Shown: piece by piece, positions 24,054 to 37,113 of the stretch
How positions within the stretch are numbered: position 1 is the stretch's first letter
Layout of the letters: each line of letters begins with the position of its first letter
Assembly: GCA_963921825.1 (NCBI GenBank)
Contig: OY997588.1
Coordinates: 81,101,043-81,165,042 of the forward strand
Length of the DNA: 64,000 bases
Source: Erodium maritimum
Taxonomy: Eukaryota > Streptophyta > Magnoliopsida > Geraniales > Geraniaceae
Direction: 5' to 3'
Translations under genes and position numbers: made by a program
Notes under the pieces: generated by a model
Told to the model about the DNA's origin: nothing
The model's input: only the letters and a program-made list of their open reading frames with translations
The model's database searches: none

Positions 24054-27000
24054 TCAATGCAGAAAAACAAAAAGTAAAAGTAAACAGGAAAGAAAACAAA
24101 CCTGGCCAATGAAACCAATTACAGTGCAGCGTAACGAATCCTGCGCCCCCCTCCTTAAGCACGACCAAGGGTGCGAGCACCACAGCTCAAAAGAACAATC
24201 AGGCTGAATCTCCCTTGCCAACTTAGCAATGCTAAAACAATGCGGAAGCAATTTTGCAAAAACTTCATCAACCGGTAGAAAGTTACTCCTGAAAACGACA
24301 CTATTTCTCTGCAACCAAATGTGCCAACACGTGATGTAACAAACCTTCAACCACACAGGATTACTTGTGAATTCTGCAACTGCCGCCCAATTCTCAACGA
24401 CAACAGCAGCAGTCTCCGGTGCCACCCACAATATAGACCACCAGCAATAAATTTTCCCCATAAAGCCCACGCAAAACCACAATGGAAAAACAGATGATCC
24501 AAATCTTCAAAACGAACCTTGCAGAAACAGCATAACATGGAGTTCAAAGAAATCCTGCAACCCTGGGCCTCCAGAAAGCACATAGTCGGTGCAGCTCTAT
24601 GGATGATCAACCACATAAAAATACTATATTTAGGTGGCAAACCTTTTATCCACAGATAGGATGCCCACCCCACTTCTTCGAACGACAGAACAATGAGTTT
24701 GTACACCGCCACCACTGAAAATTTCGGACCATTTACCCAAATCAGTCGGTCCATTTCACCTAACAGGCTAATCGAAGCTAATAGTCCCTTCAAGGCCAAC
24801 TCCTCATTCAGCTCCCTCGAAAAAATATTTCGGCGAAAAGCCAATACCCAAGAACCATTCAGCCAAATATCCTGAACTGAGGCTTCCTTATTCGCAGCCA
24901 CTACGAATAATCGTGGAAACCGAACTCTGAATGCTGAATCACCCAACCAGACATCATCCCAAAATCTCACCCTGGCCCCATTACCCACCTTCTAGTGAAT
25001 ACCCTGACCCCCAAACAAGTGAAGAAACCTGGGATCATTGGCTAAACTCATAATGTGCCCAAACAGAAAAGAATTCCCCGGTTTGTCCAGCTTCGTGAGA
25101 TCCCAATCTCTCAGGTTCCATATGAACTTTTCACAAATTAATTGCTTCCAAAGAGAACTCTCATCTTCAGCGAATCTCCAGAACTATTTAGCCAACATGC
25201 TTAGATTGATCTCCTCCAACCTCTTGAGACCCAAGCCACCTTCAGCCTTTGGACGACACACCATATCCCATTTCACCTTGTGTGTAACTCTTGTAGCCAC
25301 TTTATGGACCAAAGAAATATCCTTTGTAATTGTTCTAGCTTCTGGATCACTGCTTTAGGAGCATGAAAAATACTCATATAAAACACAGGTAAAGCAGCCA
25401 AGGTGGACTTAATAAGCACAACTCGACCAACCAAATTGAGATGCTTGGCCTTTCAGCTATTAAGATAACACTGGACCCTAACGAACACCGGTTCCCAAAA
25501 AACAATTCTCCTCGGGCTGAGCCCTAATTGAAACCCCAAATAAGGTATTGGAAGGTCACTAACCTCACAACCCTTAATGGAAGAAATGAGCTCCTCAGAT
25601 AAAACCGCTCCATTCAATAACACAACTTTCGATTTAGCATAATTAATCTTTAGGACCGATATCTCTTGAAACAAATCCAGTATATACTTCAGTTTTCTCA
25701 AAGCAGACTCTTCCCCTCTAATAAACAAGATGGTGTCATCTGCAAACTGTAAATGAGAAATCTCCAGACCATTTCTGCCAACAATCACCCCATGAAAATC
25801 GTCTCCTCGAATGCCATCCATCAACATCTGATGCAATCCTTTTGTAGCTATAAGGAATAGAAAAGGAGACAAAGGACATCCTTGTCTGATCCCGTTTTCC
25901 GTCTCAAAATCAACACTCGGCGACCCGTTAATCAATACCGACAAGTTTGCTCGAAAGCAACTAGCCATCCACATCCTCCATTGATGATTAAGCCCCATAA
26001 TACGCATAACATCAAGCAGATAGGACCAACTAATCTTGTCATAAGCCTTCTCAAAATCCAACTTCAAGATAACCGATTCCATCTTTGTTCTCTTAACTGC
26101 ATGAATCACCTCAGAGGCAATAAGTACACCATCTACTAATTGCCTCCCTGCAATGAAGCCACTCTGGGTATCACTTATCAGATCTGGGAGTACCTGTTTC
26201 AGCCTGTTTGCTAACAACTTAGCCATAATTTTATAAGGCCCCGAAATCAAGCTTATCGGTCTGAATTCATCAAAAGAAAATGGGTTCAGAATTTTGGGAA
26301 TCAACACCATAAAATCTGAGCTTAAACCTTTACCAAAGATTCATGTACTATGAAAGTCTTCTGCAAACCTGATCACATCAAATTTAATCACCTCCCAACA
26401 AGTTTTAAAGAATAATAAAGAGTACCCATCGGGTCCCGGCGCCTTATTACTACCACAATCAGAAATATCCTTAAAGATCTCTTCTGGAGAAAAAGAAGCC
26501 TCAAGGCCGGTTGCCTGAATGTCAGATAACCTTTTAAACTGGAAAAACGGAATTTGAAAAGGCGCTTCAGGGGGTTTAGCGAACCTCTCTTTACAATGAA
26601 TGACTGCTTGAGACTTTATGAGGTCCGGATCACTGAACACATCCTCCCCACCTGGATTTGAGAGATTTTCTTCGAAATGGAATTAAAATTCGCCACCTTA
26701 TGATAGAAACCCGAGCATTGATCACCCTCCAAATACCACTTTATCCTTGGCTTTTGCTCCCAAATCTTTGCCAATACTTTATGTTTGTCAATCAAGGAAA
26801 CCTTTAACAGAGAGCGCTGAATACATTCTGCTTCCGAGAGGGGTCTTGATTCAATTACTTTATCTAGTATGTCAACCTCAGAATTAAGGTCAAAAATCTC
26901 CTTGTCCACTCTACCAAACACTTCAACATTCCACTTCTGTAATTCCTTTCTCAAACAGTTCAACTTCTTCCACAAAATATAACTCTGGGCACCTTGAACA

Positions 27001-27787
27001 ACAAAACCGGACCACTTGGCTGCCACAAAATCAAAAAAATCAGGGTGTGTAGTCTTCACATTTAAGAACCTCAGAGGTTTTGGTCCCCAGTTAATATCCT
27101 GCGTCTCCAGCACCACCGGTTTGTGATTCGATAGTTGTCGTGGCAAGGTCTTTTGAGTCAGACCAGATAAACAAGATAAAAGTTCGGAGGAGACTAAAAA
27201 TCTATCAATTCGGGAGGTCTTAGAAGATGGTCCAAACCAAGTGAACTTACTGCCAACCAGGGGTATATCACATAAACCCAACTCAAAAATAAATTCCTAA
27301 AAAGCTTCACTGTCAGACACAGAAAATTCACAATTGGCTCGTTCCTCCCTAACACAAACAGTGATGAAATCACCACCCACCAATAAGCAATCATCAAAAT
27401 TACGAAAATCAGCCACCACTTTCCCCCCACAAATCGATCCGAGCTTCACTCAAACACGGCGCATAAGCATTCAAAACAGTCAACGGTAAAGAATCCGAAA
27501 GAAGAGTACCTTGCCAAACCAACATATTGTCTATTGCATGAGTGGAAATAACTGCAAAAATTGACTCTTTCCAAACCATCAGAACCCCATCCGAAGCTCG
27601 AAGGAAAATAAGCTGAAAGCCAACCCCAATTGAAACCACAACTTCTCAGGATAAAAAGCGGGTCCTCACGTTTAGTTTCCTGAAACAATACCATATCAGG
27701 GTTTTGCTTAGAAAGCGCCACCCTTATACTCCGTCTCTTCTGGACGGCATTCATCCATCTCACATTCCAGGAGATGAATTTCATCAT
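24054..27787 (-). pseudogene. LINE ORF2: endonuclease, reverse transcriptase, zf-RVT
   Basis: It opens at 27787 with MMKFISWNVRWMN, 12 bases after ORF1. The endonuclease includes LFQETKRED and, after shifts near 27450 and 27290, SKFTWFGPSSKTSRIDRFL. The reverse transcriptase (26640-25450) is well kept: APGPDGYS, LISDTQSGFIAGRQ, LDFEKAYDKISW, RQGCPLSPFLF and catalytic LQFADDTILF near 25740. The zinc-binding part near 24530 has CCFCKVRFEDLDHLFFHC. No RNase H follows. A stop or shift near 26320 splits the RT, and others lie near 25400 and 24400. It would encode the nicking and copying enzyme but is not intact. Confidence 0.88.
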
Positions 27788-27798
27788 TACTAAAAGAG

Positions 27799-28299
27799 CT
27801 AGAAAGGTAAAGAAGTTGGGAGAGAAACCCCTCCCTCTTCTGTATAAAAACCTTCTGAATCGTCCTGGAATTCCGGATCAAGAGAGTCCCCCAACTCGAA
27901 ATTCAGAGCGTCTATTTGCTCCTCTGCCACAATATGTTTTGCAATTGTCTTCTGACTGACAGCTTTAATTTGCTTCCACTTTTGATCTCTAGCAGCACGT
28001 TCTCTGCTCAATGACCTGTTTTTGGCCGAATAGGAACAGAACACCACGGGCGTACTTGGCTTAGTCAGTCGCCTACCCCTTGAATTCTCAGGCCGTAATA
28101 CTTGTGGATCAAGCAAATGAAGAGATGGGCTCGGGCTTTGAGTTTTAGAAGAGTAAGATTGTTTATTACTTGGAATTACCTTTTCCTGCATTACCAGTCC
28201 CTTGCCTTTACTTACAAAGTGAAGTTTGACCTTTGGTCTTCTCTCCTTATCTTCTTTTCCCCTTGCAAAGATAAACGACCAAGGCCACCTAAAAGACAA
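27799..28299 (-). pseudogene. LINE ORF1 C-terminal part
   Basis: This 166-codon open piece is the end of an ORF1. It has basic low-complexity sequence, then SLSRERAARDQKWKQIK and IDALNFELGDSLDPEFQDD, ending SLPTSLPF. The last 70 residues align by eye with the frame ending at 1590 (SLSKENADRDKKWKLFK, IEALDFELGDSVDPE, SLPSSLPL). The N-terminal RRM is missing because the element is truncated here. ORF2 begins 12 bases downstream. Confidence 0.75.
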
Positions 28300-28599
28300 T
28301 CCCCAAAATGCAATTCCAAAACACGAAACCGCGCTAGAAAGCAGATTCTGGAGATGTCCTTTCCTGGTATTTCGTCTTATGTTGTATATATATATTTAAA
28401 TTTTTATATATGATCTTTTTTCATATTAGTTTTCACAAGTTGTGGGTATCTGTTTTTGTTGCTATGCTTAAGAGTAACTGACAAGTGTATGTATACAAAT
28501 TTTCATCTCATTTACTGTAAGTGGCTGCTCTCTCTTTCCTTTCTGTGAATTTGTCACAGAAAGGATCAATACAATCATTGAATCAAATGAGATGGGTTG

Positions 28600-29070
28600 T
28601 TGTATAAGAAACATGTTTCTGATTCTTTTGTCTCTGAGACTAGTTGGACAGCCAATGCCAAGAAAGTTGAGCAGGAGTGGAGCTGTGCTATGTGTTTGAA
28701 AGGAGATACTTGTTCCATGTCAAAGAACCTGAACAAGTGGAGCAGATCAATTAGACTATGTAAATGGAAAATGGACAAAACTAAATGTCGATGGATCTAT
28801 AAACAAAGAAAACAGGGGGATGTGTTGTTAGTGGAACTGTGGGCAATATGGAGAGGCCTTGTCCTTGCTTGAGTCAGACTCGTTAAGTGTTGTGAAAACG
28901 ATCAAGAGAGAGCAGCCTTATAGCTGCTTATATCACATATGGGGACTCTTGACGAGTACAAGTTTTCTCATTCGTGGCGTGAAACCAACAGATACAAGGA
29001 AACGACCTTGTCTTGTGGCCAGGGGACTTCCCGGAGAGTGTTCACAAAATCGTGCGATATACCATAGAGG
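28600..29070 (+). pseudogene. RNase H-like (RVT_3) relic
   Basis: At about 28820-28920 two frames together give ELWAIWRGL and LLESDSLSVVKTIKR. These correspond to the Glu-bearing helix and the ESDS strand of the RNase H-like domain found at the end of many plant LINE ORF2s and in stand-alone plant genes. A frame change falls between them and only part of the domain remains. Nothing else recognisable flanks it. Origin in a LINE with an RNase H tail, like that at 49.5-53.4 kb, is the simplest reading. Confidence 0.45.
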
Positions 29071-29417
29071 CTGACTTGTGATCTGCTGTTACTGAGAAAG
29101 ATGACATACAAAGGGGTGAGGTTTTGAAGATGATTGTCCCAAATGAGTCATGACAACAACCTTCACTTTTCCAAATGACAGGGAAGTGGCACATAACTTG
29201 TTTTCATTCAAATGTCATGTTAGTTGGAAAGACAGCACAGTTAAGGTATGGAATTGAAAAGGTTGTTTTTTCAGTTTTATGATCTTAGGATCGATTATTT
29301 ATTTGCAAAACAACCATAAGTCGGAGGCTTTTTGGTGGGTAATATTCTTCATTAAAATCTTTGCAAAATGACCATTTTACGCTACCCATGGTGACCACCT
29401 GAAAATCTATATTTTTA

Positions 29418-29761
29418 GGGGTAACCCTGTATCCTAACCCCATTTGAGCTTTGTTTTTCAATTCCTAACCTAGGTTTACCTTTTGTGACATTTCCCAACT
29501 GTCATCTTTCAATTTTTTGCAGAAAGTATCAAAAATCGTCAAAACTGACGATCCCGTTAGTTTTTTGCCTACGTGTCTGCCACGTATCGTCACGGTGAAG
29601 TGACACGTGGCAAAAAAACTAACGGAATCGTCAAAATAAACGGTAAATGATACTTTCTGCAAAAAATTGAAAGATGACAGTTGAGAAATGTCACCAAAGG
29701 TAAACCTGAGTTATAAATTGAAAAACAAAACTCAAATGGGGTTAGGATACAGGGTTTCCCC
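29418..29761. mobile_element. 344-bp fold-back MULE-type MITE
   Basis: The two halves are near-complete inverted repeats. The left end is GGGGTAACCCTGTATCCTAA and the right end in reverse is GGGGAAACCCTGTATCCTAA, and pairing continues past ATTTTTTGCAGAAAGTATCA to the centre near 29590. An exact 9-bp duplication ATATTTTTA (29409-29417 and 29762-29770) indicates Mutator-type insertion. The transcript of either strand would form a long hairpin. No protein is encoded. Confidence 0.88.
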
Positions 29762-29772
29762 ATATTTTTATC

Positions 29773-30166
29773 AAGGACAATTACAAAAAATGACACTCAT
29801 GTATGCGATTCTTGCAATTTGTGCCTCTAAGCAAAAAAACCCTAGCAATTTGTGCCCCTGTACTTTTTTTTTAAATTTGCACGTCTATAAAAAGTTATAT
29901 TTTCCGTTCAAAATGGGTTGTGTCGTGCACATGTCTTCCCAAAATTTTTAAAATGTCACTTTTACCCTTACACTAAAACATATTTTTTTGCGAAAAAATG
30001 TCTCTCAGATATTATATGTTTGCAGAAAGTGTCCTCAAATATGAGAACAAATAGGTATTTTATTTTTATTTTTAAACTATGTGATGGATGTTGCGAATTA
30101 AGAAAAATATGTTTTAGTGTCGGATTGGAGCAAATACTTGAAGGTTATTTTTTGCAATTGTCTATT
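29773..30166. mobile_element. Candidate MITE next to fold-back element
   Basis: The left end GGACAATTACAAAAAATGAC and the right end in reverse, AGACAATTGCAAAAAATAAC, form inverted repeats of about 19 bases. The interior is AT-rich and non-coding, with repeated GCAATTTGTGCC words. I could not find a convincing target duplication, so the edges may be off by several bases. Confidence 0.5.
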
Positions 30167-30759
30167 TTAAAAGAAAAATATAAATGAAGGTCATTAGAAG
30201 ACATACTATTTCAAAATCAGGTAATTTTAGAAATTAAACCCTCAAAACTCTAACTCGGTCTCGATGAATGATGAAGGATGAGTGTTGAATTTGTGTGAGA
30301 GATAAAGTAACAGTAACGTGTAAGGTAGAGTATCCAGAAGTAGAAGTAATGTCACAATTAGTGAAAAAGTTTGATGTGTTGTTGCCGTAGTATGTATGGA
30401 TATATCAAACACTATTCTAATCGAAAAGTCCAAATTTGTAAGAACTAGAAATGTGCAAATCATGTGAGAGTTGTTCCTTGTTCCTCAAGGTTCTCCGGCC
30501 ATGGTCATGCCACGCATCCATGAGCCTTAAGGTTTGTGGATCATTTCAATCCACGAAATTATTTCAACTAACTTCTTGTAATGATTCCATGGATCAACCA
30601 ACTAAATATTTGAAAACATACAAATGTTTATGCCAAGTTAAAACTAATGTTAAAAACGAAAATACAAGTATAATAAATGTTTAGCACAACGAAAACCAGA
30701 GGGAAAATCGAAAAAAAAAATGATTATATAGCTTACTATTTTTCAAAGTTTATGTCATA
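30167..30759. other. AT-rich spacer
   Basis: No gene, RNA or repeat structure was recognised between the MITE and the left end of the nested DNA transposon at 30760. Confidence 0.4.
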
Positions 30760-31165
30760 GAGGACAAATCAATTAAAAACTCTTATTATCTTAAAAACTG
30801 TGAGAACTCATTTCAGTCATACATACTAAAGATTTGAGAGCATATGCAGTGAAAAGATTCATATAAAGGGTACGCATTGAGACTCGTATGCTGATTGTGC
30901 AAAATAGTGAGTCTTGAGTCCCTGAATTTACTGTGTTCCATAGTAGGAGGCTCATGTTTAGGCTCAAGTTCTGAGTGGATGCTGAATTGATATTTTATTA
31001 AATGTATTAAATTATTTGTTAAAACAGTAAATATACGAGAAATTGAAAATAAATTTGACTAAAATAATTAATAATAAAATAAATTACAATAAATAAAATT
31101 AACAAATTTATTAATAATAACATTCATTTTTAAGATGGTTCCATATCATTAAACTTGTTCATACG

Positions 31166-33988
31166 TGTCACGCCCCAAATCCGGTTTTCAACGGACTCGA
31201 GACGTGAACTAAAATAATAATTAATAAAGCAGTTTTAATACCAAAATGAGTCTCAAATAACAGCTTAAAAGATCCAAGTACATCACGAGTCAACAACTCG
31301 ACAAAACCAAATAATAAATAAGTTTAGTGGCAATTAAACAGTACGTCTCTAGACCATGCTAGCCTAAGACCCTCGCTAGCCCCCAAGCATCGAGAATCCC
31401 GCTAGACCACATCCCGCTCAAAACCTGTAAAACAATAAAGTGATGGGGTGAGTTTTTGCTCAGTAGGAAAAGTAGTTAAGGTGATGAGTATCCGCTCACC
31501 ACCACGAGTAACCGTCCAATTAGGGCATACTAGCAAAGCACAACACTAATGACACCCACAGAGAGCACATAACCACAAACACACTTACATGACCACTATC
31601 ACCATGTACTCACATCACTTATCCGATCATCAAGCATACAATACACGGTAAAACAATCACACGTCCCGTACCGCAATCCCCGAACTCCGCCGGCTGTACA
31701 CAGCCCGACTCTATCATATCGTACCGGAACACACAACATCGGCCTAGATATTTTCCCGGAACCGCATCGGGGCACAGTCACAAAACATCATACCGGAACA
31801 CACAACATCGGCCTAGATGTCTTCCCGGGAATCCGTCGGGGCACAATCACAACACATCATACCGAATCACAAACCATCGGCCTAGATACTCTACACCGGC
31901 ATACCCCCTCTATGTAGGTATCGTACATAGTCGGGGGGCGCACATACATGGGACCACATCGTCGGCCTACATACCACCCTACACCAGCGTACCCCCTCGG
32001 TGTTGGTACCATACCGGAATACAACTCCTCTTGGAACATGCATCAAGAAAGTCTCACGCATACCACCATACCATGGTTCAACTCACGACATACCAAGCCA
32101 AACAATTTTACCACAATACGTCACATCGGTCTATCACTCACCCGATCATATCACAAGTATTGGTTCACGTCATAACAATCGTAACACACTTGCCAAACAT
32201 AACAACACATCACAAGGGCATATCATTTCGTGATTCTCGATTTAAAGACGAATAAACCACACATCATGCATCACAATTATAGATCATGGCATCACAATCA
32301 ACACACAAACCTAAGGGCTCGACATGGCCCACATGCATTTCTACAGCACGACAATTCCCAAACATACGGCTCGACCTGGCTCGTAAGCTATCCCTCATTT
32401 CACTCGTTCCTCACATCCTACATGCATTCTATCATCATATCAAGTATTCACAACCTATATGCATACTAGTAACTTTCCGTAATTAAACCGGTATTCGCTA
32501 CTTTCCCTACCTCGATCGTTTTCCAAACACTTAGTCACTTCACGATGTCCAAAAGTCTCCTCCACCGAGCTCGGGTTCAATGTCTAAGATTACAAGCAAT
32601 ACAAGAATTAATGCTAATTTAAGTGTGGATTAAAGATGGAAATACCCAAACTAATCCCAATTGCTCAACTTGTCAAAATGGGCCCGGAAGGCCCATTTTG
32701 CCCGAAATCGGGAAAACGTCCCTCGGGACTCCAGAAATTCCCCTTTTCGTGTCTAACTTTCATAATTAATTTACTTGTTCCAATGCACTTCGACGGAATT
32801 AAATTCCGAGGTCCGAGCGTTCTAAATTCGTAATTAAAGTTTCCAAGCGTTTTTCCCGAAATTTCATGAATCATACCCATAATTCGTTCCGGGTGTGAAA
32901 ACATCGTCTCGGGGTTCACCCACGCCCGTTCACTTTACGAAACCACCAAAACCCGGCCATGTGGGCCCCACGGCCACACATGGTCGTGGGTGGCCGGACC
33001 GGACTGGCCGGTCACGGTCCAAGTGAGGCCGACCATGGCCGGTCCCGGTTCTAAGGGTGGCCGACCATGGCCGGTCATCCCCTCCTCCGGTTGCCGGATT
33101 CCGACGACCGGACGGAGCTCCGGATAAAAAAATATACTTAATTTCTACAACAAGCTCCTAAGTAGTTCTAGATTCTCCATAACACCATTGCTAAGTTCAA
33201 AACCTTCAAAAAACCACCTTAAACACTTCAAAGTTTCAAGACCCAACGTGGGTAGTTGATTTCTATCATCAAACTCTGCTTTCTCTTCACAAATCACCAA
33301 TTAACTCAACAAGACCTCAAAACTCATCAATCCCAACTAGTACCAAGCCTTTTCTAGAAAACCCATAAACCCAAACTTTATAAAAATGAATTTGGTTTGA
33401 AGATTTACCTTAGAAATGGATAGATGAAGAGGATTAAGACGTTTTTGAGAAGGTTTGGTGAAGAAATGCCCTTAAAGGAGCTCCCTTTGTCTCGCTTCTT
33501 CTTCAAGCTTCAATGAAGTTTTCCAACCTCTCTCTTCTCTCTATGGGGTTCGGCCAACAAGGGAGAAATGCTAAAATTGTTGCCCCATGTGGTCTTATCC
33601 TCTAAGTTGAAAAGTCTCTTTCGTCCTTTAGCCTCTCTCTCTCTATTTTGTCCATATGTGGGGACCAATTGGTCTTTTAACCCACTTTTCTTCCCCTCCA
33701 AGCTGACATGGACATGTTTCCATGTGGGGACCACTCCTACCCTAAATATCTCATCTCATATTATTTTATTCGTTAATACTCCAAAATCGACCTAGTTTGA
33801 CCCAGGTTTGACTTTTTCACAAAAGATGTCATTTGAAAGGAAATGACTCAACTAAGCTAACCAACGACGGCTAAGCTTTTTGGGTCCCGGAAAAGTCCTG
33901 AATGACTCCCGGAGTCATCGATTGACTTTTCCAGCGGAAAGTCAACTTTCCCCAAATTTTCCCGGTTCGACCGGGGGCGGTTCTTACA
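31166..33988 (-). mobile_element. Solo LTR of gypsy family
   Basis: On the + strand it begins TGTCACGCCCCAAATCCGG and ends CGGGGGCGGTTCTTACA, which in element sense is TGTAAGAACCGCC...GGGGCGTGACA. An exact 5-bp duplication ATACG flanks it (31161-31165 and 33989-33993). Both ends match the LTRs of the element at 37114-47742. At 2823 bp it contains no gag or pol, so it is a recombination product. The GC-rich GGCCGGTC-type segment near 32960-33080 corresponds to one kept in the right LTR of the full element but lost from its left LTR. Confidence 0.9.
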
Positions 33989-34005
33989 ATACGAATCTGC
34001 AACTG

Positions 34006-34056
34006 TTTTTTTATAGATGATGGGTTTATTAAATCTTTTCGCCCTAAAAAGGGGGA
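34006..34056 (-). mobile_element. 51-bp LINE 3'-end insertion
   Basis: The segment reads in element sense ATTTAATAAACCCATCATCT followed by an A-run, the 3' tail design of the other LINEs here. It is flanked by 15-base direct repeats ACGAATCTGCAACTG (33991-34005) and ACGAATCTACAACTG (34057-34071), one mismatch. This is a target-primed insertion that stopped after about 50 bases. Confidence 0.8.
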
Positions 34057-34073
34057 ACGAATCTACAACTGTT

Positions 34074-35595
34074 CCAGTTGCCCCCCCAATCGGGACATCG
34101 TAGTCGTGTGTCAGACCAGCTGCTCCTCGTCGTAGTTGGAGATGTTCTTCTCTTGCATGGTCTAGTACTTCTTGAATAGTTGTTCTCATTTGTTTTGAAG
34201 CAGCAAATATTTGTTCGCCCTCTCAAGTTGTATGTGGCCTTGCTCTAAAGAAACCTGATATCGCTCGGCCCTTGCTCGTTCCATCTCGACAATGACACTT
34301 ACTTGCTCTTCAAGACCCATCCCCTTCCTCTTCATAGACTTCTTGCCCAACGGTCGCTCTTCTACTCATTGAGTGGGAGGGGAGGGGGACTTCACTAACG
34401 ACCTCCCTCGGTTGGATCGGAGGATAACCAATCATGTTGGGTTTCACCACCGAGAGGTGTGATATCTTCATCATCGGAGTTAGGGACTTCTCCACTTGTG
34501 GGTGGGGTTGATCTGTAAGCCCCATACTCATCCAACCTTTGGTTCTGTACAACCCCCATTGTGCCTTCCTCGGTGGTGAACTTCTCCTCGTCCTGAAGCA
34601 TGTCGACCCAATGATCGAGGTCGAAATTCTCTGGATCGTCCCTCCTCTTCGGTAGGTCTTTGTAGAACCGTTTGGCCCCAGCCATGTAGTCTACATGGTT
34701 CCATCTGTTGCGGGCATCAACCTTAGAGGTTTTTAGAAGAACGAGGAATTTCCGCACCCGCATCGCATGTCTATTCCAGTGGCTCTTGATTTCTCTCCAC
34801 TCGAACTACGGACTAGAACGTCGTTCTCCATTGTACGCTCACGCAACTGTACACCAGAAGGTTGTACTATCTTGGGAGTTGCCCTTAATAAGGTAATTGG
34901 TTGTGCGATCCAAACATTTATGAGATGCCTCTCCATCTGGACGGACCATTTTCTCCTTCGTTTGTCACTCTTGGTCGTTACTAGGAAGGGCCACAGAGGA
35001 TTACTACGATGACATCTGGGTGTTGCTGTTTTCGTTGATGTGTTATTGGGTCCCACCAACCTCGATGTAATGGTAATAGTTTAGACCGAGGTTGAATTGA
35101 CCTGGACCAGGGTTGAATTGACCTGGACCGGGTTTGAACTGACCTACAACGGGGTTGAACTGACCTGCAACGGGGTTGAACTGACCTGCACCAAGGTTGA
35201 ACTGACTTGGACCAAGGTTGAATTGACCTGGACCGGGGTTGAACTGACCTACAACATGGTTGAACTGACCTGCACCAGGGTTAAAAATATTGATACTTCA
35301 CATGAAAAATAAATGACACTTCACATAAAAAATAAAGTTAAATGGAATTAAAGTCGAGAGTTTGAAAATACCAGGTTGGTATGTACCTGGGTTGTAACTA
35401 GGTTGCATATACGGGGTGAAAGCGCTTGGGTTGTATCCAGGTTACATGAACGGGTTGGAGCATTCCGATGCTCAACATGTCCCGGAAGCTTCCTAGTTGA
35501 TCGGGGGTGAATTGGAAATCATTGGGGTTGAAAGCGTCCGACCTGTATTCGTCGACCTCCGTTGAAGATGCATGTTGAGTTTCGTCGTCAAACAT
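34074..35595 (-). pseudogene. Myb/SANT-like Harbinger accessory protein
   Basis: Minus-strand pieces give an N-terminus (35595, MFDDETQHASSTEVDEY), a heptad-repeat part (35283-35090), a Myb/trihelix-like segment KRRRKWSVQMERHLINVW (about 34950) and a downstream segment AKRFYKDLPKRRDDPENF with LDHWVDMLQDEEKF (about 34680-34570). This order resembles the second ORF of plant PIF/Harbinger elements, a DNA-binding partner that helps the transposase. Shifts near 34760 and 34400 and probably introns break the frame. No function in the cell can be claimed for this copy. Confidence 0.6.
35089..35283 (-). repeat. 21-bp coding tandem repeat (QFNPGPG heptads)
   Basis: About nine copies of a 21-base unit (+ strand GGTTGAATTGACCTGGACCG with variants) encode, on the minus strand, repeats of the type QFNPGPG inside the Myb-like protein. 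The unit length is a multiple of three, so copy number can change without frame loss. Confidence 0.8.
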
Positions 35596-36570
35596 TTTTT
35601 TATCGGATTGTTGGAGACACGAAGTTGAGAAGCTGAGAGTGAAAAAGGAGAAAATTTGGAGAGAAATATAAGAATTGTTAGTGGTTTGATGAATGGTAGT
35701 GGGGGTATTTATAGGTGGGAGAAATTTGTTTTTTGGGTTAATTTTGGATGTAATTCAAATAAATAAATAAATAATTCTTATCGTTGCCAACGGTCGGAAT
35801 TTTTTTCTTCCCCACTGCCACGTGTCACCTTGTGAGTGACTGGCGCACGGCTCGCGATGCGCGAACCAACGAATCGCTTTAACAATTAGCGGGTCGTGCA
35901 CCGCGAAGTCGACCCGCTATTTAGCGATTCGGCGCCTCAAGAAACGCGCTCCACAACGCGCGACTCACGACGCCAAACCGCTAAATAGTGGGTCGCGTTA
36001 GGGGCTAGTGCGATGTACGTGGTCTAACATTCATCATGATGTCACATCATCACCGTAAACCTACCCAAAATACACCTCAATTTCATCATTTCTCACACAA
36101 GCAAGGACATAATTGTAATAACATGATTCCATGTGGAGAAGTGTCCATTTTCTTCTTGACCAATTTATTAATTTAACCATTCTCGATTCGTTTGAACTCC
36201 GATTAGCTTCAACATTGCGCTAATATTTTCCTTTTTTCAAGGGCTATCTATCAAATATCATATTTAATATATTTTGAAGAACAAAAAAGAAAAATTATAT
36301 CGGGGTGATAAAAATAGTGTTGGGTGTTTATAAATCTTCACTAATAAATGTTTCATATCAGGGTAATAAAACTAGTGTTAAATGTTGATAAAAAAACATG
36401 TATTGAGATGATAAAAATAAAGTTATGAGGTGATAAAAATCATGTTTAATTTTGATAATAAGGGTGAAAAACTAGAGTTTAGTGCTGATAAAAGCATGTG
36501 ATGAGGTGATAAAACACATGTAATTAGGATATAAAACAAGTGACGAGGTGGTAAGAGTCATGTCCAGTTG

Positions 36571-37113
36571 GTGCAGCCGTCAGTTGAGGGGCAGGAGTCC
36601 CTTCCTGAGGTTTCCAGTCATACCGTCCCGGTGACCTTCTCAACGTCGTCGCCTCGTGAGGATTCCAGCTAATCTCGACCAGATTCAAGGGATCATGATA
36701 TCGAAAGGGATATCATCGTTTGAGTTTCCAATTTCGAATCAACTTCTTGAGAATCTGGGCATATCGCCGTTAATCTCGGACAATGCATTTCCGGTGACGA
36801 CACTATGTCAGGTTGGATCTCGTGGGCGTCCAAATGGGCCTGGAGATGAGGTTGATCTGGGCCTGTCTCCTGTTGGGTCTGATCCAGGAATTACCGGCCT
36901 GGTTGGGCCTGCTTTGGATGGGGCTGGTTTGCTGAACCCATCTGCAAAGGTCCAATTGTTTGCCCACGATGAGCCAAGTTTGGTCACCGTCTTTACCCGT
37001 CTTGAGAACGATATTGATCCGGCTTCTAAGAGCTCGGACCCAACGTTAGACAACCTTCATTGGGATGGTCAACCGTTTCTTGAAGTCGGTTTTCAAGGAA
37101 GTCCTTGGAAGGA
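36571..37113 (+). pseudogene. ORF1 fragment, left of gypsy insertion
   Basis: An open frame leads into the insertion point with SNQLLENLGISPLISDN and a Gly/Pro/Asp-rich part, ending GSPWK at the gypsy edge. The frame continues in phase at 47748 once the element and one AAGGA copy are left out. No RRM or zinc knuckle is present in this truncated copy. Confidence 0.55.

Larger units (their letters stand above)
23962..28330 (-). mobile_element. L1-clade LINE, 5'-truncated within ORF1
   Basis: In minus sense the unit holds the last 160 or so codons of ORF1 (28299-27799), ORF2 (from 27787) and a poly-A seen as the T-run 23962-23969, preceded by TTTAATAAATT and GCTTATC. The ORF1 RRM is absent, so the copy is truncated near 28300-28330. 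I found no matching target duplication between 23940-23961 and the right edge. The ORF1 ending is the closest relative of the one at 1.5 kb. Confidence 0.85.
30837..36030 (-). mobile_element. PIF/Harbinger-like element with Myb-like ORF, interrupted
   Basis: It begins near 30837 (GAGAGCATATGCAGTG) and ends near 36030. The right part in reverse reads TACATCGCACTAGCCCC followed by GC-rich AACGCGACCC-type inverted motifs, a style common in plant Harbinger ends. It encodes a Myb/SANT-like accessory protein on the minus strand and no transposase. A solo LTR (31166-33988) and a tiny LINE insertion (34006-34056) lie inside. Both flanks continue into copy A, which shows it inserted there. Exact ends and a 3-bp duplication are not established. 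Confidence 0.6.
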